In this document: piece by piece, positions 1 through 5,719 of the stretch | Numbering within the stretch: position 1 is the stretch's first letter | Layout: each line of letters begins with the position of its first letter | From: Candidatus Zixiibacteriota bacterium | GTDB taxonomy: Bacteria; Zixibacteria; MSB-5A5; SM1-73 | Direction of reading: 5' to 3' | DNA length: 6,013 nt | NCBI GenBank assembly: GCA_022866585.1 | Contig: JALHUP010000412.1 | Coordinates: forward strand, 1 to 6,013 | The notes under the pieces: generated by a model | What the model was told of the DNA's origin: nothing | What the model saw: only the letters and a program-made list of their open reading frames with translations | Databases searched by the model: none | Position numbers and translations under genes: made by a program

Positions 1-354
1 GAAAAACAGGCGGAGAAGCACTTCAAAGACGGGTTTGGGTATCAGAATCAGGGTAACTTGGACAAAGCCATCGAGGAATACAAAAAGGCTATAGAACTTA
101 ACCCAAATTACTTGCAAGCTCATATGAACTTAGGCGTAGCGTATATAGAACAGAGAAAATACGATCAGGCTATTGAGGAATTTAACACAGTGGTCAAGCT
201 AAATTACTATTATGGAACAGCGCACTACAATCTTGGGTATGTTTATCTTTTGAAAGGTGAGAAGGGGAAAGCCCAAGAGGAATTGAATATCTTGAAAATG
301 ATGGGTTCCTCCGGACTGGCAGGTAAACTGGAAGAAAGAATGGGTAAGGAGTGA
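1..354 (+). CDS. TPR-repeat protein, C-terminal fragment (5' end outside window)
   Basis: The frame is open from the first base to TGA at 352-354 and gives 117 residues. A TTG at 58 could be read as a start, but the 19 codons before it are already TPR-like (AEKHFKDGFGYQNQGN), so the gene begins upstream of the window. Three tetratricopeptide repeats can be read: about residues 3-36 (GYQNQGNLDKAIEEYKKAI), 37-70 (NLGVAYIEQRKYDQAIEEF) and 71-104 (NLGYVYLLKGEKGKAQEEL), with the usual G/Y/A positions and a charged tail ending GKE. TPRs form helical scaffolds for protein-protein contacts; no catalytic domain is visible in this part. TPR genes often accompany MoxR/DUF58/BatA clusters, so it may belong with the DUF58 gene 291 bp downstream, but that spacing argues against tight translational coupling. 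The full domain content and cell location cannot be judged from the fragment. Confidence 0.9.
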   Translation, partial: EKQAEKHFKDGFGYQNQGNLDKAIEEYKKAIELNPNYLQAHMNLGVAYIEQRKYDQAIEEFNTVVKLNYYYGTAHYNLGYVYLLKGEKGKAQEELNILKMMGSSGLAGKLEERMGKE

Positions 355-645
355 ACAAGTCCAGTGGTAAAAATAAGTTAGCGTTAGAATGGGGGTTCTG
401 ACGCCTCGACAGATTTTCGAGGTTCGTTTAACGGTGACGAAACTCGTAACGATGCTCGGAGATCGAAGCTGGAAAAATTCCCAACAGATGAAAGGATTTA
501 GAAAATCGGGCTTCGATTGGTTCGACAAGCTCACTATAACAACGAGCCTCGCCAATGACGAACGATAGACTTTTTATTAGGCTTGCCAGCCAAGGCGTGA
601 AGCCTTGGCTACGCGAAAAACTTTTTCCAAAAAAGTGGTAAGATA
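355..645. other. Repeat-rich spacer between the TPR gene and the DUF58 gene
   Basis: No credible gene is visible here. The spacer is crowded with inverted words: CCTCGA/TCGAGG at 404-409 and 417-422, ATCGAAGC/GCTTCGAT at 462-469 and 510-517, and a perfect 9-bp hairpin at 588-610. The word TTCGACAAGCTCA at 521-533 resembles intergenic palindromic words found in many environmental bacterial genomes; that resemblance is from memory and unchecked. No convincing promoter or U-tailed terminator was found. The DUF58 start at 646 is preceded only by a weak Shine-Dalgarno-like GGTAAG at 637-642. Confidence 0.6.
588..610. repeat. Intergenic hairpin, 9-bp perfect stem
   Basis: The arms AGCCAAGGC (588-596) and GCCTTGGCT (602-610) enclose the loop GTGAA. 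The right arm is followed by ACGCG, so it reads CTACG across the boundary, the same tail that follows the hairpin at 1612-1630. There is no U tract directly after the stem, so a classical intrinsic terminator is unlikely. It is one of several hairpins of similar size but different stem sequence in the spacers of this window. Confidence 0.75.
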
Positions 646-1545
646 ATGCCAGAGGATTATCGCAGATTTTTAAAACCGGATGTGGTCTCCAAGCTCTCGG
701 GGATGGAGATCAAGGCAAGATTGGTGGTGGAGGGGTTCATTGCCGGCCTGCATAAAAGCCCATATCATGGGTTCTCGGTGGAGTTTGCCGAGCACAGACA
801 ATATATGCCCGGAGACTCCTTGAAAAACGTGGATTGGAAAGTTTACGCCAAAACCGATCGGTTCTTCATAAAGGAATTCGAAGAAGAGACCAACCTCAAA
901 GCTTATATTCTGTTGGATACTTCCGGCTCCATGGGATATAGCTCCAATGGGATAAGCAAATTAGAATATAGCTCCTATCTTTCTGCTGCTTTATCCTATC
1001 TGATGTTGAAACAGAGGGATGCAGTGGGATTGGTGACTTTCGATGAAACCATAAGAAAATACATTCCTCCTAAATCTGCCTTAAAAAGTCATCTACATGT
1101 TCTTTTGGAGGAATTAAACCAGATAGCACCGTCCTTGACCACCAACGTAAGTTCGGCTCTGCACCGAATGGCTGAGAGGATAAAAAGAAGAGGGCTTATT
1201 ATCTTAATCTCCGATCTTTTTGATGATCCGGACAAGGTGATCAACGGACTGAAACATTTTCGGCATAAAAAACACGAGGTGATCGTCTTTCATGTATTGG
1301 ATCCCAAAGAGAGAACTTTTTCCTTTCCAGAGTTAGCCATATTTAAGGATTTGGAAACCAATGAGGAGCTGATGACCTCTCCCTGGCAGATAAGGAAGGA
1401 GTATACTGAAAGGGTTAAAGCTCTGGTCAATAAATATACCCTGGAGTGTCGAGGAAGCATGATCGACTATGTCCTTCTGGATACTTCTATTCCTTTCGAT
1501 TATGCGCTTTATTCATATTTAAACAAAAGGCAAAGGCTATGGTAG
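646..1545 (+). CDS. DUF58 domain protein with von Willebrand A fold
   Basis: This 299-residue protein is complete and of usual length for the family. The DUF58 core is unmistakable: AEHRQYMPGD at about 48-57, then NVDWKVYAKTDRFFIKEFEE at 61-80. A vWA-like fold follows with a metal-ion-dependent adhesion site: DTSGS at 91-95, a threonine at 165/166 (SLTTN) and an aspartate at 190 (ISDLFDD). The N-terminus KARLVVEGFIAGLHKSPYHG matches the family's usual opening, which supports the ATG at 646. DUF58 proteins are usually encoded beside a MoxR AAA+ ATPase and BatA-type membrane vWA proteins, and are thought to take part in MoxR-dependent assembly or maturation of envelope complexes; the exact role is unsettled. 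No membrane segment is visible, so it is probably cytosolic. The C-terminus YLNKRQRLW is repeated out of context at 1641-1670. A moxR gene is not in this window; the BatA-type gene lies 4.2 kb downstream rather than next door. Confidence 0.95.
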   Translation: MPEDYRRFLKPDVVSKLSGMEIKARLVVEGFIAGLHKSPYHGFSVEFAEHRQYMPGDSLKNVDWKVYAKTDRFFIKEFEEETNLKAYILLDTSGSMGYSSNGISKLEYSSYLSAALSYLMLKQRDAVGLVTFDETIRKYIPPKSALKSHLHVLLEELNQIAPSLTTNVSSALHRMAERIKRRGLIILISDLFDDPDKVINGLKHFRHKKHEVIVFHVLDPKERTFSFPELAIFKDLETNEELMTSPWQIRKEYTERVKALVNKYTLECRGSMIDYVLLDTSIPFDYALYSYLNKRQRLW

Positions 1546-1611
1546 GTTGCGGTCAACGATCAAGCGGAGGGCTCTGAAGAAAATCGTTTGGGCATGCTTC
1601 TATTCGGATTT

Positions 1612-1630
1612 GCGGGGCTGGGAGCCCCGC
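1612..1630. repeat. GC-rich intergenic hairpin, 8-bp perfect stem
   Basis: The arms GCGGGGCT (1612-1619) and AGCCCCGC (1623-1630) enclose the loop GGG. The following CTACG matches the sequence after the hairpin at 588-610. It lies between the true DUF58 3' end and its duplicated copy. It lacks a downstream U tract, so I call it a repeat element rather than a terminator. Confidence 0.75.
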
Positions 1631-1640
1631 CTACGTGGAA

Positions 1641-1670
1641 TATTTGAGCAAAAGACAAAGGTTGTGGTAG
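1641..1670 (+). pseudogene. Duplicated, diverged 3' end of the DUF58 gene
   Basis: These ten codons encode YLSKRQRLW plus TAG, against YLNKRQRLW plus TAG at the true DUF58 end (1516-1545). Five of 30 bases differ. Three of the four altered codons are synonymous (TTA/TTG, AGG/AGA, CTA/TTG) and one changes Asn to Ser (AAC/AGC). After both stops the DNA continues into a GGTCAACG-type word (1550-1557 in the first copy, 1670-1677 in the second). The fragment has no start or upstream coding sequence of its own. Because the changes are mostly silent, it looks like the tail of a divergent but once functional DUF58 allele brought in by recombination, rather than a local copy drifting freely. That history is inference; the similarity is directly visible. 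Confidence 0.7.
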
Positions 1671-1712
1671 GTCAACGGATTAAACGGATGAATTTATCCG
1701 TTATATCCGTTG
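1670..1712. repeat. ACGGAT direct and inverted repeat just upstream of nfo
   Basis: The word GGTCAACGGAT at 1670-1680 is followed by TAAACGGAT, making a 9-base periodic ACGGAT array. The region 1673-1689 then pairs with 1696-1712 (15 of 17 positions) around the loop GAATTT, giving a long potential hairpin that ends 24 bases before the nfo ATG. The same direct word recurs just after nfo at 2599. It could fold in the nfo leader and affect expression, but nothing else supports a regulatory role. Confidence 0.7.
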
Positions 1713-1736
1713 GCGGTTGAAAGAGAAGATAACACT

Positions 1737-2594
1737 ATGGAAAAGAAATTATTAATTGGTGCACACATGTCCATCTCCGGAGGGGTTTTCAATGCCATCC
1801 TCGCAGGTGAGGAGTTGGGATGCACCACCATTCAGATATTTACTAAAAATAATAATCAGTGGAAAGCCAAAGAACTTACTTCAGCTGAGGTAGATAAGTT
1901 TTTCGAACACCAAAAAAGAACCGAGATATCTCCGATTGTGGGGCATAATGGCTATTTGATAAATTTAGCCTCGTCCAAAGATGATATTTTTGCCCTGTCC
2001 AAAGAATCCATGTTGGTCGAGCTTCAAAGAGCGGAGAAACTTGGTTTACCTTATTTGGTGATGCATCCCGGTTCACATTTGGGCACCGGGGAGAAGGAGG
2101 GCATAAAAAAGATCGCCGGGGCAATAAATTGGCTTCATCAGAAGACCCCAGGATATGAAGTCAAAATCTGCCTGGAGACCACAGCGGGGCAGGGAAACAC
2201 TTTAGGATATAAGTTCGAACAATTAGCCCAGATCATCGATCTGGTTAAAGAAAATGAAAGAATGGGAGTCTGTTACGATACTTGTCACACTTTCGCCGCA
2301 GGATACGATATAAGGACAAAAAAGGCTTATCAGGACACATTTAAGGAATTTGATAAAGTGATCGGGTTGGGGCGGCTTAAGGTTATTCATTTGAACGATG
2401 CGGTGAAGGACTTAGGCTCTCGGGTGGACCGTCACACCCACATTGGTGAGGGGAAGATCGGGCTGGAGGGGTTTAGGCTTTTGATGAATGATAAAAGATG
2501 GGAAAAAATACCCAAAATTTTAGAAACACCTAAGGAAGGTGGAACGGCAAAAGACATAAAGAATCTAAGTGTGTTGAGAAGTTTGGTTAAATAA
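1737..2594 (+). CDS. nfo: Endonuclease IV (AP endonuclease, base excision repair)
   Basis: Endonuclease IV cleaves DNA 5' to abasic sites and removes 3'-blocking groups, using a trinuclear zinc centre inside a TIM barrel; it acts in the cytoplasm in base excision repair. From the ATG at 1737 the product is 285 residues, the same length as the E. coli enzyme. All nine expected metal ligands can be placed: His70 (GHNGYLINLA), His110 (MHPGSH), Glu147 (LETTAGQG), Asp181 and His184 (CYDTCHTFAAGYD), His218 (IHLND), Asp231 and His233 (DRHTHIGEG), and Glu263 (ILETPK). The N-terminus LLIGAHMSISGG is typical. The frame also opens at a TTG at 1710, but that codon lies inside an inverted repeat and would add nine residues foreign to the family; AGAGAAG at 1722-1728 is a plausible ribosome site for 1737. 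The gene sits between DUF58 and a TPR gene, an unusual neighbourhood, and is flanked by GGTCAACGGAT repeats. Confidence 0.97.
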   Translation: MEKKLLIGAHMSISGGVFNAILAGEELGCTTIQIFTKNNNQWKAKELTSAEVDKFFEHQKRTEISPIVGHNGYLINLASSKDDIFALSKESMLVELQRAEKLGLPYLVMHPGSHLGTGEKEGIKKIAGAINWLHQKTPGYEVKICLETTAGQGNTLGYKFEQLAQIIDLVKENERMGVCYDTCHTFAAGYDIRTKKAYQDTFKEFDKVIGLGRLKVIHLNDAVKDLGSRVDRHTHIGEGKIGLEGFRLLMNDKRWEKIPKILETPKEGGTAKDIKNLSVLRSLVK

Positions 2595-2598
2595 GCCT

Positions 2599-2628
2599 GG
2601 TCAACGGATGGAACGGATTAAACGGATT
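2599..2628. repeat. ACGGAT 9-bp tandem repeat just downstream of nfo
   Basis: Beginning four bases after the nfo stop, GGTCAACGGAT leads into three 9-base units: CAACGGATG (2602-2610), GAACGGATT (2611-2619) and AAACGGATT (2620-2628). Positions 2599-2618 match 1670-1689 upstream of nfo at 18 of 20 bases, so nfo is bracketed by direct copies. The remainder of this spacer, up to 2883, holds two more hairpins and the module at 2838-2871, and no gene that I can support. Confidence 0.75.
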
Positions 2629-2688
2629 TATGCAGAGGCAAGGTCAAAGAGAGCTCTGAGAAGCTATTTGAAGAGGATAAATTGGAGT

Positions 2689-2706
2689 GTTCGCCTTCAG
2701 GCGAAC
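2689..2706. repeat. Intergenic hairpin, 7-bp perfect stem
   Basis: The arms GTTCGCC (2689-2695) and GGCGAAC (2700-2706) enclose the loop TTCA. No U tract follows. It resembles the other spacer hairpins in size but not in stem sequence. Confidence 0.65.
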
Positions 2707-2765
2707 CTTGTAGAAATTCGTTGTCTTTTCCCATAAAGCGGGATACTATGGACAAGAAGATTTAG

Positions 2766-2783
2766 GTCAAGCTAAAGCTTGAC
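2766..2783. repeat. Intergenic palindrome, 8-bp perfect arms
   Basis: The arms GTCAAGCT (2766-2773) and AGCTTGAC (2776-2783) are separated by only AA. The gap is too short for an ideal RNA hairpin loop, although opening the inner pairs would allow one. It could equally be a DNA-level palindrome. No function can be assigned. Confidence 0.6.
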
Positions 2784-2837
2784 ACTCCATTAAAACCTCC
2801 TCTAATTCAACTTTTTCAGAGGTCTCCCAATGGACGG

Positions 2838-2871
2838 TTGACCAGGATCGATTCGATGAATGCATACGCAT
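2838..2871. repeat. Composite repeat module, copy 1 (upstream of TPR gene)
   Basis: TTGACCA (2838-2844), a 10-base spacer, then GATGAATGCATACGCAT (2855-2871). The same two words in the same order occur at 5692-5719 just upstream of the BatA-type gene, with a 4-base spacer and 15 of 17 identities in the second word. Copy 1 contains the in-frame ATG at 2860 that could be mistaken for the start of the following gene. Confidence 0.65.
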
Positions 2872-2877
2872 GGGAGG
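2872..2877 (+). promoter_or_regulatory. Ribosome binding site deciding the start at 2884
   Basis: GGGAGG at 2872-2877 sits six bases before the ATG at 2884, an ideal Shine-Dalgarno distance. A second GGGAGG at 2876-2881 is only two bases away and is probably too close. Use of the earlier ATG at 2860 would place these sites inside the coding sequence, so the later start is preferred. Confidence 0.75.
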
Positions 2878-2883
2878 GAGGTC

Positions 2884-4800
2884 ATGAGCATTAAAAGAAA
2901 GAATTGGTTTTTATTATCTTTTTTATTTATTTTTTTACTTAGTGTCGAGTTTGTTATTGCTTCGCCGGGGATATTATTAAAGATCGATATCCAAGAAGGG
3001 ATTCCCGAAGATTCTTCCAGTTTTCAACTCATCGACCAGAGAGAGATAAAGCTTTATAATGGCAAACAGACCGTCTCCTTTCAAGCCAACTTCAGCCTTG
3101 GGGTCACACCCACCATTATCCCCAAAGACCTCTCTGTCCCCAGCCAAAAGATAATATTGACTGTCGATCTTATAACTTTAGCCCCGGAAGCTCAGACCAT
3201 CTTCAAAGAGATTTCAGGGAAAGATAACGAAATTTTGTTTCTGGGTGAAGTCAGGGCAAAAATGGGGAGGGTGTATAAAGCTTTTCTTACTCCCAAGATA
3301 GTTGAGAACTTAAAAGAAGAGTGCGATCTGAAGACCGGAACTGAACAAGAAGGTTGGGAGGAGCTTCCCGGCGCGCATTTTTTCTTTAGGTATGTGGATA
3401 ATTCCATAGCCGACTTCCACTGGCGAAGAATCAAAGGTTTTGCGGAAGAGGAATATAGGCGTTTCCGCGAAGTCTTCGGCTTTACCCAGCCGGCTATGGA
3501 TAGAATGGAATACTATCTTGTGCCTTGTCGGGTAAATGAAGTGGTCTGGGATCGTCGATTCGATATAGGTCTGGATCCGGTGAGAAACAAAATCTACGTG
3601 CTCTATAACCTAGACCAAAGATCGCTGGATTCCCCCAATGTCGGTTTTCTTCTCTTTTATAGATTATGGGGATATGCCCCTCCACTTTTGGCAGAAGGAA
3701 TCGGGGGCTATTTTTCCCTATCCCATCACTTTACCCAAAAATTGATAAAAAACAACAAATTTATCCCTCTGCAAAATTTAAAGGTCACTTTAGATTATCG
3801 AAATCAACCTCAACCGGCAGCCTTCGTGGAAGCTTGTTCATTTGTTAGATTTTTGATCAAAGAATATACGTTAGATAAATTCAAAAACTTTTATCAACAG
3901 GTTACTGATTTAACTTTTGATCAGGTTTTGGAGAAGGTGTATGGAAAAAGTCTATCTACTTTAGAAAAGGAATGGCTCTCCTTTCTGGATGGATATAAGG
4001 ATGTGGAAGCTGATCTCCGCCACTTAGCCACAGTGAAGATGGGCTATAGACACTTTAATGAAGCGCAGGAGCTATATGAAGACATGTTGAACCTTTTTGG
4101 TCGGGACGTGGGAACTCTTCGCAGTTTGGCTTATCTTTTTTATCTGAAAGGTGAATATGACGAGTCAGAGAAATATTATCTGGAGGCTTTAAACAAGGAT
4201 TCTTTGAATACAGAGTATCTTTATATTCTCGGAAATCTAAACTATCTTAAGGGTAGATATGACGAAGCCAGAAAGTTATACCAAAAAGTGGTGCTTTTGG
4301 ACTTAGCCCATGTGGAAGCTTACATCAAATTGGGTGAACTTGATCTTTTGGAAGGAGATTTTTTGTCGGCACAAGATAAGTTCAATAAGGCAGAAGCAAT
4401 GAAAACACCCAGTCAGGATAAAGTCGATATTTATTTAGGATTGGGAAAGGTTTTGGAGAAGTTGCAAAAGCCGGAGGAAGCCCAAGAGAGTTTTAAAAAA
4501 GCTTTGAATTTCTCAGAAGGTTTTCTGTTTGATTATCCGGAGGATCCCCTTCCCTACCTAAAAAAGGGGTGTGTGTTTTTCAATTTGGGAGAGATGGATT
4601 CTGCCATTAACTATTTGAAAATGGCAGAATTCTTAGAAGATAGACCCCTGTATCAGGGAAGGGTATTTTTAGCTTTGGGAAAAGCCTACGAGAAGAAAGA
4701 TGATCGAAAAAGAGCTGAGGAATATTATAATGAGGTGCTTGGTCTTCCCACCGGGTTTGAGGAAAAAAAAGAGGCGGAGGAACTGTTAAAATCAAAATGA
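2884..4800 (+). CDS. Secreted TPR protein with a peptidase-MA-like domain lacking HExxH
   Basis: From the ATG at 2884 the product has 638 residues. Residues 1-26 form a signal peptide: KRK, a hydrophobic run WFLLSFLFIFLLSVEFVIA, then probable cleavage before SPG; there is no lipobox cysteine. Residues 27-157 are an unrecognised, probably strand-rich region. About 158-370 resembles the peptidase-MA-like gluzincin family (PF13485 type): GAHFFFRYVDN, EEEYRRFREVFGF, PPLLAEGIGGYFS at 266-278, EACSFVRFLIKEYTLDKF, and GKSLSTLEKEWLSFL. The family's zinc-binding HExxH is absent: the segment before AEG reads FLLFYRLWGYAPP, and no HExxH occurs anywhere in the protein, so the domain is probably non-catalytic. 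Residues about 377-625 hold some seven TPRs, for example AYLFYLKGEYDESEKYYLEAL and LGNLNYLKGRYDEARKLYQKV. It is likely a periplasmic or envelope scaffold. A longer version from ATG 2860 would spoil the signal peptide with repeat-derived residues. Confidence 0.85.
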   Translation: MSIKRKNWFLLSFLFIFLLSVEFVIASPGILLKIDIQEGIPEDSSSFQLIDQREIKLYNGKQTVSFQANFSLGVTPTIIPKDLSVPSQKIILTVDLITLAPEAQTIFKEISGKDNEILFLGEVRAKMGRVYKAFLTPKIVENLKEECDLKTGTEQEGWEELPGAHFFFRYVDNSIADFHWRRIKGFAEEEYRRFREVFGFTQPAMDRMEYYLVPCRVNEVVWDRRFDIGLDPVRNKIYVLYNLDQRSLDSPNVGFLLFYRLWGYAPPLLAEGIGGYFSLSHHFTQKLIKNNKFIPLQNLKVTLDYRNQPQPAAFVEACSFVRFLIKEYTLDKFKNFYQQVTDLTFDQVLEKVYGKSLSTLEKEWLSFLDGYKDVEADLRHLATVKMGYRHFNEAQELYEDMLNLFGRDVGTLRSLAYLFYLKGEYDESEKYYLEALNKDSLNTEYLYILGNLNYLKGRYDEARKLYQKVVLLDLAHVEAYIKLGELDLLEGDFLSAQDKFNKAEAMKTPSQDKVDIYLGLGKVLEKLQKPEEAQESFKKALNFSEGFLFDYPEDPLPYLKKGCVFFNLGEMDSAINYLKMAEFLEDRPLYQGRVFLALGKAYEKKDDRKRAEEYYNEVLGLPTGFEEKKEAEELLKSK

Positions 4801-4846
4801 CGAATGACGAATTAAAAATTCAAAGAGCAAAATTCAAAATTCTCCC

Positions 4847-4874
4847 GTTAGTGAAGAACACCAACGGTAAACAG
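4847..4874. repeat. 28-bp direct repeat, copy A (before the toxin-antitoxin pair)
   Basis: The core GTGAAGAACACCAACGG (4851-4867) is preceded by GTTA and followed by T plus AAACAG. Copy B at 5559-5586 matches at 26 of 28 positions, differing at 4850 (A versus G) and 4868 (T versus G). The two copies lie on either side of the MNT/HEPN genes. In copy A the internal stem GTTAGTG/CACCAAC has one mismatch. The start of the same spacer (4801-4845) is AT-rich, with the word AAAATTC occurring twice. Confidence 0.8.
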
Positions 4875-4914
4875 AGATTATAAACCCATTAAACCTTTAA
4901 TCTGATGGTAAGAA

Positions 4915-5208
4915 ATGAAAACGCTTGAAGAAATAAAAAAATTGCTGGGACAATACAAACAAGAGTTAGAAGAAAAATTCAAAGTAAAAGAGATAGGAAT
5001 ATTTGGTTCCACCATCAGAGAAGAGCAAAGGCAAACAAGCGATATAGACCTTCTGGTTGATTTTAAAGATGAAGCTGACCTTTTTGACCTTATGGGACTG
5101 GGCTTATTTCTTGAAGAAAAACTGAGTCAGAGAGTAGATGTGGTGCCCAAAAGAGCGATAAGAGAAGAAATCAAGGACAGGGTTTTAAAAGAGGTAGTTT
5201 ATTTATGA
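4915..5208 (+). CDS. mntA: MNT-type nucleotidyltransferase, antitoxin of HEPN/MNT pair (MntA-like)
   Basis: This 97-residue minimal nucleotidyltransferase carries the full signature GSX10DXD: Gly31-Ser32, then Asp43 and Asp45 in TSDIDLLVDF, with a third acidic residue at Asp75 in RVDVV. IGIFGST and SDIDLLVDF are typical of this superfamily. In characterised HEPN/MNT (type VII) modules the MntA protein neutralises its HEPN partner by adding AMP to a tyrosine beside the HEPN active site, so it acts as an enzymatic antitoxin in the cytoplasm. All active-site residues appear intact, so AMPylation is plausible here. The gene precedes its partner and overlaps it by four bases (ATGA at 5205-5208), indicating translational coupling. 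The leader has only a weak GGTAAG before the ATG at 4915, much like the DUF58 gene. The pair lies between two near-identical 28-bp repeats, consistent with acquisition as a unit. Confidence 0.92.
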   Translation: MKTLEEIKKLLGQYKQELEEKFKVKEIGIFGSTIREEQRQTSDIDLLVDFKDEADLFDLMGLGLFLEEKLSQRVDVVPKRAIREEIKDRVLKEVVYL

Positions 5209-5543
5209 GAAACCACAGACTTTACCTGAAAGATATTTTAGACGCCTTAGAAAGCATAGAAAAATTTGTGCAAGATATGGGTTTCGAAGAGTTTAAACGG
5301 GACGATAAAACAGTAAGCGCGGTAATACGAAAATTTGAAATTGTAGGCGAGGCAACCAAACAAATTCCAGAAGAGCTTAAGAAAAAATCTCCACAAACCC
5401 CGTGGAAGGAAATGGCAGGAATGAGAGACAGATTGATTCATTTTTATTTTGGAGTAGATTATCAACTTGTATGGACCGCCATTAAAGAAAGAATACCACT
5501 GGTGAAGGCGTCTATTGAAAAAATTCTGAAAGAGGGAAAATAG
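5205..5543 (+). CDS. hepT: HEPN ribonuclease toxin, DUF86/HepT-like
   Basis: This 112-residue, mainly helical protein belongs to the DUF86/HepT family. The catalytic HEPN motif RX4HXY is present as RDRLIHFY at residues 74-81: Arg74, His79 and the modifiable Tyr81. The upstream helix IRKFEIVGEATKQIPEEL and the PWKEMAGMRDRLIH block are typical. HepT toxins are metal-independent RNases acting in the cytoplasm and are held inactive by MntA-mediated AMPylation of the motif tyrosine; both the enzyme's signature and the acceptor tyrosine are intact here, so the module should be functional. The start ATG overlaps the antitoxin stop. Whether it acts as a phage-defence, plasmid-stabilising or stress module cannot be told from the sequence. 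The gene ends at TAG 5541-5543, 15 bases before the second flanking repeat. Confidence 0.92.
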   Translation: MRNHRLYLKDILDALESIEKFVQDMGFEEFKRDDKTVSAVIRKFEIVGEATKQIPEELKKKSPQTPWKEMAGMRDRLIHFYFGVDYQLVWTAIKERIPLVKASIEKILKEGK

Positions 5544-5558
5544 GAACGGTAATTTTCG

Positions 5559-5586
5559 GTTGGTGAAGAACACCAACGGGAAACAG
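5559..5586. repeat. 28-bp direct repeat, copy B (after the toxin-antitoxin pair)
   Basis: It matches copy A (4847-4874) at 26 of 28 bases, 712 bases downstream. In this copy the internal palindrome is perfect: GTTGGTG (5559-5565), loop AAGAA, CACCAAC (5571-5577). GGGAAACAGG follows. The hairpin could act on the end of the toxin-antitoxin transcript, but no U tract follows directly. Confidence 0.8.
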
Positions 5587-5601
5587 GAGTGTTTTTGGAG
5601 T

Positions 5602-5619
5602 GCGAAAGCTTGCTTTCGC
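5602..5619. repeat. Intergenic palindrome, 8-bp perfect arms
   Basis: The arms GCGAAAGC (5602-5609) and GCTTTCGC (5612-5619) are separated by TT. It is the second of a run of palindromes filling the spacer 5544-5791, which holds no gene I can support. Confidence 0.65.
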
Positions 5620-5640
5620 GATTTCTTCAAATCACTCGTT

Positions 5641-5665
5641 GGTGCGGGGTACCTTACCCCGAACC
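5641..5665. repeat. Intergenic hairpin, 11-bp stem with one mismatch
   Basis: GGTGCGGGGTA (5641-5651) pairs with TACCCCGAACC (5655-5665) around the loop CCT, with a single mismatch at the fourth pair from the outside. No U tract follows. Confidence 0.65.
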
Positions 5666-5670
5666 ACAAA

Positions 5671-5698
5671 TGGTCAAGGGTGAGGGCACCCTTGACCA
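5671..5698. repeat. Intergenic hairpin, 12-bp perfect stem
   Basis: TGGTCAAGGGTG (5671-5682) and CACCCTTGACCA (5687-5698) are perfect complements around the loop AGGG. It is the strongest hairpin in the window. Its right arm ends in TTGACCA, which also opens the composite module at 5692-5719. There is no following U tract. Confidence 0.75.
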
Positions 5699-5719
5699 AC
5701 AGGATGAACGCATACGTAT
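5692..5719. repeat. Composite repeat module, copy 2 (upstream of batA-like gene)
   Basis: TTGACCA (5692-5698), the spacer ACAG, then GATGAACGCATACGTAT (5703-5719). It corresponds to the module at 2838-2871 with 15 of 17 identities in the second word. The two copies bracket the TPR gene and the toxin-antitoxin pair together. Confidence 0.65.

Noticed and set aside
58..60. TTG as start of the first TPR protein
   Set aside because: The preceding codons are in frame and already TPR-like, so the gene starts before the window.
199..555. 118-codon minus-strand reading frame over the first TPR gene and the spacer
   Set aside because: It is antisense to clear TPR coding sequence and to inverted repeats, with no recognisable domain.
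2646..2687. Possible third copy of the DUF58 tail (frame reading SYLKRINW)
   Set aside because: Only a few residues match YLSKRQRLW, with a base-level alignment needing gaps; indistinguishable from chance.
4876..4914. TATAAA at 4880-4885 as a -10 box for the toxin-antitoxin pair
   Set aside because: No matching -35 element at a suitable distance, and the spacer is AT-rich, so such a word is expected by chance.
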